Below, one piece after another: positions 25,105 to 28,601 of a stretch of DNA of 28,601 nucleotides (the stretch's first letter is position 1; every line of letters starts with the position of its first letter). Below the pieces are notes generated by a model that worked only from the letters and a program-made list of their open reading frames with translations, was not told the origin of the DNA and ran no database searches. Source of the stretch: a virus; IMG/VR virus record IMGVR_UViG_3300008262_000768, positions 1-28,601 of that record; one strand, 5' to 3'. Both the position numbers and the translations under genes were made by a program.

Positions 25105-25763
25105 AGCATACTTCTAAAAAATACATTTGGTTTATTATTAATGTGTGCAAGACTTTTAGAGGCAAACACATCCATTGCTATCACTGTTCTTGGTTGAGAC
25201 ATCATATTCTCAACACGATGAGTAGTATTTGAGTCAAAAGTATAAAACTTATTGTTCTCAAACAATTGAGTTTCTACATTTCCAGATTCATCTTTCATTT
25301 GAAAGATCGAATATTTATCTTCTTCTACTGGAACATCAATTCCCCACAAAACACGATAGGTATTCAATCCTCCACCACCATAATCCTTATCACAATGCCA
25401 ATCTAATGAAGCTCCTGGATGTAATACGTTGATTCCCGCAACTAATACTGCTTTAATGGAAGAAAGTGTTTGACATAATATAGGAAGGTACATTGCATTG
25501 CATGGATGAAATACTCCATGGTAACTCAATGCTCCCATATGCCATCCAATATCACTATTGGTTTGCTTGGCATCCAAATAACTATTGAATTGAATTGGAA
25601 ATCCTCTTTTATTTTGTGTAATATATTCCTTTTGTTGATCTGTAAAATCCCTAATTTCTAGAGATTCTCGATTTGTGACAAACTCATCGTGAATTGAATC
25701 AAAATTGTCGGATAATATCTGCAATTCTGGTAGAATCTCTTTATAGTCTAAGAAGAGAGACAT
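25101..25763 (-). CDS. 2OG-Fe(II) oxygenase, AspH/PHM-like, 220 aa
   Basis: H123-C-D125 (LDWHCDKDYG), R137 (TYRVLWGIDV), H182 (NTTHRVEN) and R192 (QPRTVIAMDV) make a complete iron and 2-oxoglutarate site. PGASLDWHCDKDY and FENNKFYTFDSNTTHRVEN are typical. Paralogue of the 24394 protein. It follows the 25765 gene after 1 nt, so three oxygenases of at least two types are co-transcribed. Substrate unknown. Confidence 0.82.
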   Translation of the reverse strand: MSLFLDYKEILPELQILSDNFDSIHDEFVTNRESLEIRDFTDQQKEYITQNKRGFPIQFNSYLDAKQTNSDIGWHMGALSYHGVFHPCNAMYLPILCQTLSSIKAVLVAGINVLHPGASLDWHCDKDYGGGGLNTYRVLWGIDVPVEEDKYSIFQMKDESGNVETQLFENNKFYTFDSNTTHRVENMMSQPRTVIAMDVFASKSLAHINNKPNVFFRSML

Positions 25764-25764
25764 C

Positions 25765-26277
25765 TTACAACCAATTAAAGTTTATATTTGCTCTATATTT
25801 AGAATCAGAAGTTGTACTAGAATTGTGCTCGTCATGGGCATCAAATAAAATCAATCTATTTGCAACACTATCAACTTTAGTGCCATCAGACATCCGTGTG
25901 AATCCGTCACAAGTATTCAAAGAAAATATTGCTGCTTTATGTGAAAAATCGTAATCAGAATGTTTAGTATGTTCTTTTATATTTTCAGTATTGGGATATA
26001 GATTTGCTTTAATTCTTAACCAAGATCTTAATGGATTTTCTTTATCAAGTTTTGAAGCAAAAATTTGATTTAAAAATTGAAAATGTCTGCTATTAGGAAC
26101 GTTAGAAATATAAAAAACATGTACAAAATAGGTTGACCATATTTCTGATTCTGCTTTTACATGTGTCACACCATCACTGAAGAACCATTCAAATCCTTCT
26201 TCATTATCAAGTATCAAATTAGAAATCTGTTTAAACTCATTCTTATCTAAAAAATTATCAATAACTTTATAACTCAT
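25765..26277 (-). CDS. 2OG-Fe(II) oxygenase superfamily, cyanophage type, 170 aa
   Basis: H106-S-D108 (TKHSDYDFSHK), H151 (DEHNSSTTSD) and R162 (KYRANINFNW) fit the HxD...H...R pattern of the P4H-like oxygenases that are common in cyanophages. AIFSLNTCDGFTRMSDGTKV is a typical core segment. Alternative distal His is H148. ATGA overlap with the 26274 gene. Substrate unknown; cyanophage members are proposed to act on host proteins or nucleotides. Confidence 0.82.
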   Translation of the reverse strand: MSYKVIDNFLDKNEFKQISNLILDNEEGFEWFFSDGVTHVKAESEIWSTYFVHVFYISNVPNSRHFQFLNQIFASKLDKENPLRSWLRIKANLYPNTENIKEHTKHSDYDFSHKAAIFSLNTCDGFTRMSDGTKVDSVANRLILFDAHDEHNSSTTSDSKYRANINFNWL

Positions 26278-26471
26278 ACTGATTTCAATCCATTTAGAAC
26301 TTCTTTAAACTTTTCGGCACGACTTTGATGCTCTGCAGCATTCTGCCCAAGCACATCCACAATATCTCCCAGAATCACATCCGCAGGAGCATCGGTATCA
26401 AAGTATTGTTGGATTGCTTCGGCAAGATATCGCCGCCTGGTCCACTCTACGCTGTAGGGTTTGTAGTCCAT
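26274..26471 (-). CDS. Hypothetical protein, 65 aa
   Basis: ATG 26471, 22 nt after a TATAAT, is chosen over a 17-residue extension that lies 5' of the -10. MDYKPYSVEWTRRRYLAEAI, QQYFDTDAPADVILGDIVDV, LGQNAAEHQSRAEKFKEV. Helical; the MDYKPYSxEWxRxRYLxEAI pattern is one I recall from several cyanophages. Heads the oxygenase operon. Function unknown. Confidence 0.8.
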   Translation of the reverse strand: MDYKPYSVEWTRRRYLAEAIQQYFDTDAPADVILGDIVDVLGQNAAEHQSRAEKFKEVLNGLKSV

Positions 26472-26493
26472 AATGAAAGAGTTATATATGGGT

Positions 26494-26499
26494 ATTATA
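26494..26499 (-). promoter_or_regulatory. -10 box of the three-oxygenase operon (24394-26277)
   Basis: TATAATACCCATATATAAC, 22 nt before ATG 26471. It lies within 8 nt of the 26506 gene stop. No -35. Confidence 0.55.
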
Positions 26500-26505
26500 G
26501 GGTAT

Positions 26506-26712
26506 CTATCCCTGTTCGTCAAGTCCTAAACATTTCTCAAACTTATCTCTCATCTCATTAATCTTGACCTGATGCTGAAATTCCATAATGTGGTCCTTTA
26601 TTTCCTTCTCTTCATCAGTCAGTTCCAAACGATATTTGAGTTTAACATCAACAAGACGTACCATTTCCATATAGAACTCGGTGCCTTTATGAATAAACTC
26701 GTCGTATGTCAA
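26506..26712 (-). CDS. Helical small protein, TTG start, 68 aa
   Basis: TTG 26712 is favoured: GGAGG lies 8 nt upstream and it overlaps the upstream stop as TTGA. MTYDEFIHKGTEFYMEMVRL, VDVKLKYRLELTDEEKEIKD, HIMEFQHQVKINEMRDKFEK. Amphipathic helices with a possible coiled coil. Function unknown. Confidence 0.7.
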   Translation of the reverse strand: MTYDEFIHKGTEFYMEMVRLVDVKLKYRLELTDEEKEIKDHIMEFQHQVKINEMRDKFEKCLGLDEQG

Positions 26713-27032
26713 TCTCTGGTCCTCCAATCAGTTTCGTCTTCATCACGTTTAAACCAATCATGTAAGTCATCTACACTATCAAAACCGCGACGACCAAATC
26801 GTTCATGACCTAAACCACCAATATCCAACTGATTCATAAAATCATCTAAGTCACCCTCAACCATATCAGGGTTTTCTGCTCTTCTTCTTGCCTGACGAAG
26901 CATTGTACCAGCAGAGCGGTTTGCCTTGGCAAGTTTCTCTGCCCAAATCATATCTTCAAGACTGACTTCTTCGTGTAGAACGATCTTTTCACAGATTGCT
27001 TCCAGTCTCAATCTATATTGTGTGGATAACAT
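26709..27032 (-). CDS. Conserved-looking hypothetical, 107 aa
   Basis: MLSTQYRLRLEAICEKIVLH, EEVSLEDMIWAEKLAKANRS, AGTMLRQARRRAENPDMVEG, then DLHDWFKRDEDETDWRTRD. Helical front with a basic AKANRSAGTMLRQARRRA segment and an acidic tail. Resembles a widespread cyanophage family. ATG preceded by GGAAAG and a possible late promoter. Function unknown. Confidence 0.8.
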   Translation of the reverse strand: MLSTQYRLRLEAICEKIVLHEEVSLEDMIWAEKLAKANRSAGTMLRQARRRAENPDMVEGDLDDFMNQLDIGGLGHERFGRRGFDSVDDLHDWFKRDEDETDWRTRD

Positions 27033-27052
27033 AAGTCTTTCCAGATATAGTT

Positions 27053-27060
27053 TATTTATT
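27053..27060 (-). promoter_or_regulatory. Possible T4-type late promoter (AATAAATA)
   Basis: The minus strand reads AAAAATAAATAAACTATATC about 20 nt before the ATG at 27032, a match to NATAAATA. It overlaps the stop codon region of the gene at 27062. Chance match is possible in AT-rich DNA. Confidence 0.3.
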
Positions 27061-27061
27061 T

Positions 27062-27169
27062 TTAGATTCTAATATCAAAAATATACACAAAAGCATCAGC
27101 AACATTTCTGTCGCTGATGATTACATAAGCAATGATAGCAAGTAAAGCAAACCAGGCGTAGTAAGTCAT
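27062..27169 (-). CDS. Tiny membrane peptide, 35 aa
   Basis: MTYYAWFALLAIIAYVIISD, then RNVADAFVYIFDIRI. One membrane span plus a second hydrophobic stretch. ATG 27169 overlaps the upstream stop as ATGA. Resembles small membrane peptides in cyanophages. Function unknown. Confidence 0.65.
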   Translation of the reverse strand: MTYYAWFALLAIIAYVIISDRNVADAFVYIFDIRI

Positions 27170-27336
27170 CGTCTTAGAATTTTTAGATATTCTAGCACAT
27201 GTTCCCGAACTGCCATGAGTTCATTGTAACATTTTTGATTGTGAGCACACTGACGAAGTTCGTGGTCTGGTTTGTGTACACTTTCAATAAACAAATCCAG
27301 TCCTCGGTTCCATTTAACGTCTTGTGCTTCATCCAT
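27166..27336 (-). CDS. Hypothetical small protein, 56 aa
   Basis: MDEAQDVKWNRGLDLFIESV, HKPDHELRQCAHNQKCYNEL, MAVREHVLEYLKILRR. Helical, with a His/Cys-containing middle (HELRQCAHNQKC) that could bind metal. ATGA to the membrane peptide. Function unknown. Confidence 0.75.
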   Translation of the reverse strand: MDEAQDVKWNRGLDLFIESVHKPDHELRQCAHNQKCYNELMAVREHVLEYLKILRR

Positions 27337-27359
27337 AATGTTCAATGTAATTGTACTAT

Positions 27360-27614
27360 TTAACTAAAAAATTGATCGATACTTGTAGTCTTTTTCTTTG
27401 ATGCATTGACTTGCTTCAAGATGTAAGACTTTGCCGATGAATAATTGTTAGCGGTGTGAACTTGCTGCCCGTTATGAATGATAATGAATTTTTTACCAGT
27501 CCAGGGGACAGCAGCCCACATTCCGTCTTTAGTCACATAACCTTCTGGATCTCCTGGTTTAGGATCAAGGACACCAGGACGAGGAACAAATGGTTTGAGA
27601 AAGTTTTCGCTCAT
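27360..27614 (-). CDS. Hypothetical protein with PIP-like C-terminus, 84 aa
   Basis: MSENFLKPFVPRPGVLDPKP, then GDPEGYVTKDGMWAAVPWTG and KKFIIIHNGQQVHTANNYSS. Beta-rich small domain. The C-terminus (KKKTTSIDQFFS) looks like a sliding-clamp (PIP-type) peptide with a basic run before an IxxFF motif; clamp binding is inferred. ATGA overlap with 27611. Function unknown. Confidence 0.75.
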   Translation of the reverse strand: MSENFLKPFVPRPGVLDPKPGDPEGYVTKDGMWAAVPWTGKKFIIIHNGQQVHTANNYSSAKSYILKQVNASKKKTTSIDQFFS

Positions 27615-27754
27615 CCGAATACTGCAGTGACACCAACAACTTTAGCAGTAGGATTACGTGCTAGAGCAGTACGACGGGCATCTTCATAGTCCCGTGCTTC
27701 AACAATTTCATCAAAAGTGCGACCAGCGACGTAGAGTTGGACTTTGCAGCGCAT
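27611..27754 (-). CDS. Conserved-looking small protein, 47 aa
   Basis: AAGGAGGAACCCCCTA before ATG 27754. MRCKVQLYVAGRTFDEIVEA, RDYEDARRTALARNPTAKVV, GVTAVFG. A strand-helix-strand pattern; the RDYEDARRTALARNPTAKV part is one I recall from many cyanophages. Function unknown. Promoter at 27781. Confidence 0.8.
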   Translation of the reverse strand: MRCKVQLYVAGRTFDEIVEARDYEDARRTALARNPTAKVVGVTAVFG

Positions 27755-27780
27755 TAGGGGGTTCCTCCTTGTGTGTGAGT

Positions 27781-27786
27781 ATTATA
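27781..27786 (-). promoter_or_regulatory. -10 box
   Basis: TATAATACTCACACACAAGG, 26 nt before ATG 27754; it follows the helicase stop by 9 nt. Confidence 0.55.
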
Positions 27787-27795
27787 GCAGAAAAG

Positions 27796-28601
27796 TCAGC
27801 GCCTGACAATGCTGATGGCAGGTTGACCCTGTTGGAATACGGTGTCTACGACCGCCTGAACGCTCTTGGCGGTGCTGATGCCCACCTTGTCATAGACAGG
27901 CACACAGACCAGTCCAAACGTCTTCTGGGCGCCCCCCAGGCGGATCACACGCCCGATGCTCTGGGAGATACCGATGTAGTCCATGTTCCGCATGAACAAC
28001 ACTGCCTCCAAACCAGACACATTGATACCCTCAGACAGAATGCTGTGGTGCAGAACCACAAACTTCTTAGAGGAGTCTTTGCCCCAGGCATTGAGAGTAT
28101 CAAAGAACACCTCACGATTAACCTTCTGACCATCAATCACGGCACCAGTCTTGGAAGTAATATACATCCAAGAATATCCACGCTCCTTGAGGTCAGAGCA
28201 GAAGTCAGACTGAGAGACCAGATTGACGATCTGTTTGGTAGAACGAGCACAGATCAGAATCTTATCCAAACCATTATCATCAATCGTCTCCAGCAGATTA
28301 GCAGAGTCACGATCAGCAATCATCTGCTTGTCCTGAACCATCTCAAGTTGCTTCACGACAACTTTAGGGGGCAATATGTATCCTTGATCCACCAGTTCGG
28401 GAGCAGGGACATTACAGATCACTTGACCATAAACCTCGGGCATGTTCATCCCAGGTTTGGAAATCGTAGCAGAATGCTTAGGAGTAGCAGTGAAGAAATA
28501 ACAGCGGTCAGCAACAGAAGAGAAGTGCTCCGTAGCAGGGAAAAAGTTACGTTGGACCGAGTTGTGTGCCTCATCAAAATAAATGGTATCGACATGAATA
28601 T
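27796..28601 (-). CDS. SF2 helicase (DEAH-box), C-terminal part, 5' end outside the window
   Basis: Unwinds nucleic acid with ATP. The frame is open to the right edge. Walker B IYFDEAHN, then motif III YFFTATPK near the edge, then motif V-like ILSEGINVSGLEAVLFM and motif VI ISQSIGRVIRLGG. The first recA-like lobe and Walker A lie outside. Related to cyanophage helicases annotated as UvsW-like or DEAD-like; I cannot tell which. Ends at TGA 27796, 9 nt before the next -10. Confidence 0.85.
   Translation of the reverse strand, partial: IHVDTIYFDEAHNSVQRNFFPATEHFSSVADRCYFFTATPKHSATISKPGMNMPEVYGQVICNVPAPELVDQGYILPPKVVVKQLEMVQDKQMIADRDSANLLETIDDNGLDKILICARSTKQIVNLVSQSDFCSDLKERGYSWMYITSKTGAVIDGQKVNREVFFDTLNAWGKDSSKKFVVLHHSILSEGINVSGLEAVLFMRNMDYIGISQSIGRVIRLGGAQKTFGLVCVPVYDKVGISTAKSVQAVVDTVFQQGQPAISIVRR

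Noticed and set aside
1-28601. tRNA or rRNA genes
   Set aside because: I looked for acceptor/T-loop patterns and saw none, but without a covariance search I cannot exclude a divergent tRNA.

Overview
The window looks like part of a T4-like cyanophage (cyanomyovirus) genome. Evidence: dense leftward transcription with no convincing plus-strand gene, dozens of 35-130 aa genes joined by ATGA, GTGA, TTGA or TAATG stop/start overlaps, moderate-to-low GC, and a phage CP12 homologue (Calvin-cycle inhibitor, a cyanophage auxiliary metabolic gene). A polyglycine tail-type protein and several small proteins also resemble cyanophage conserved hypotheticals. These family resemblances are from memory, not from a database search.

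Layout, low to high coordinate; transcription runs right to left. 1-600: two small ORFs and the start of a third, with a 12-bp perfect hairpin beside a -10 box. 628-1229: the only long gene-poor stretch. It holds eight copies of a palindromic 11-mer (CTCGTCGAGAT) every 30-42 bp, -10/-35 promoters with a palindrome inside the spacer, a tiny acidic ORF whose DLDE repeats are written in the same DNA repeat, AT-rich DNA, and an intrinsic terminator. 1230-3215: a zinc-cluster/AT-hook protein and a glycine-rich tail/adhesin-like protein. 3240-7538: small membrane, secreted and soluble proteins, including an RlpA-type double-psi barrel protein. 7612-9577: a D12-class adenine methyltransferase overlapping a GIY-YIG/T5orf172-like protein (possible restriction-modification pair), then a HELTH metallopeptidase. 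9505-9954: two consecutive reading-frame breaks. 10007-11147: small genes and cp12.

11237-14417: three tandem AspH-type oxygenases and a full-length beta-ketoacyl synthase with an intact Cys-His-His set. The first-transcribed oxygenase lacks the second iron-ligand histidine. 14417-17913: small genes, an AbrB-like C-terminal domain, and a dTDP-glucose 4,6-dehydratase. 17913-24397: an oxygenase, a cupin-like protein and a long run of small genes, one frame-broken. 24394-26277: three more 2OG-Fe(II) oxygenases, giving seven oxygenase-fold genes in the window. 26274-28601: small genes and the C-terminal half of an SF2 (DEAH) helicase that runs off the end.

Transcription units appear to start at repeated TATAAT boxes 20-30 nt before an ATG, mostly without a clear -35. 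Four of them share TATAAT-N3-AAGGTAATC (one with a single mismatch), and two share TATAAT-N5-CATACGCAAC-N6-ATG. Several units end with AACTGGCACA and a hairpin just before the next -10. No tRNA, rRNA, CRISPR array or insertion sequence was recognised.
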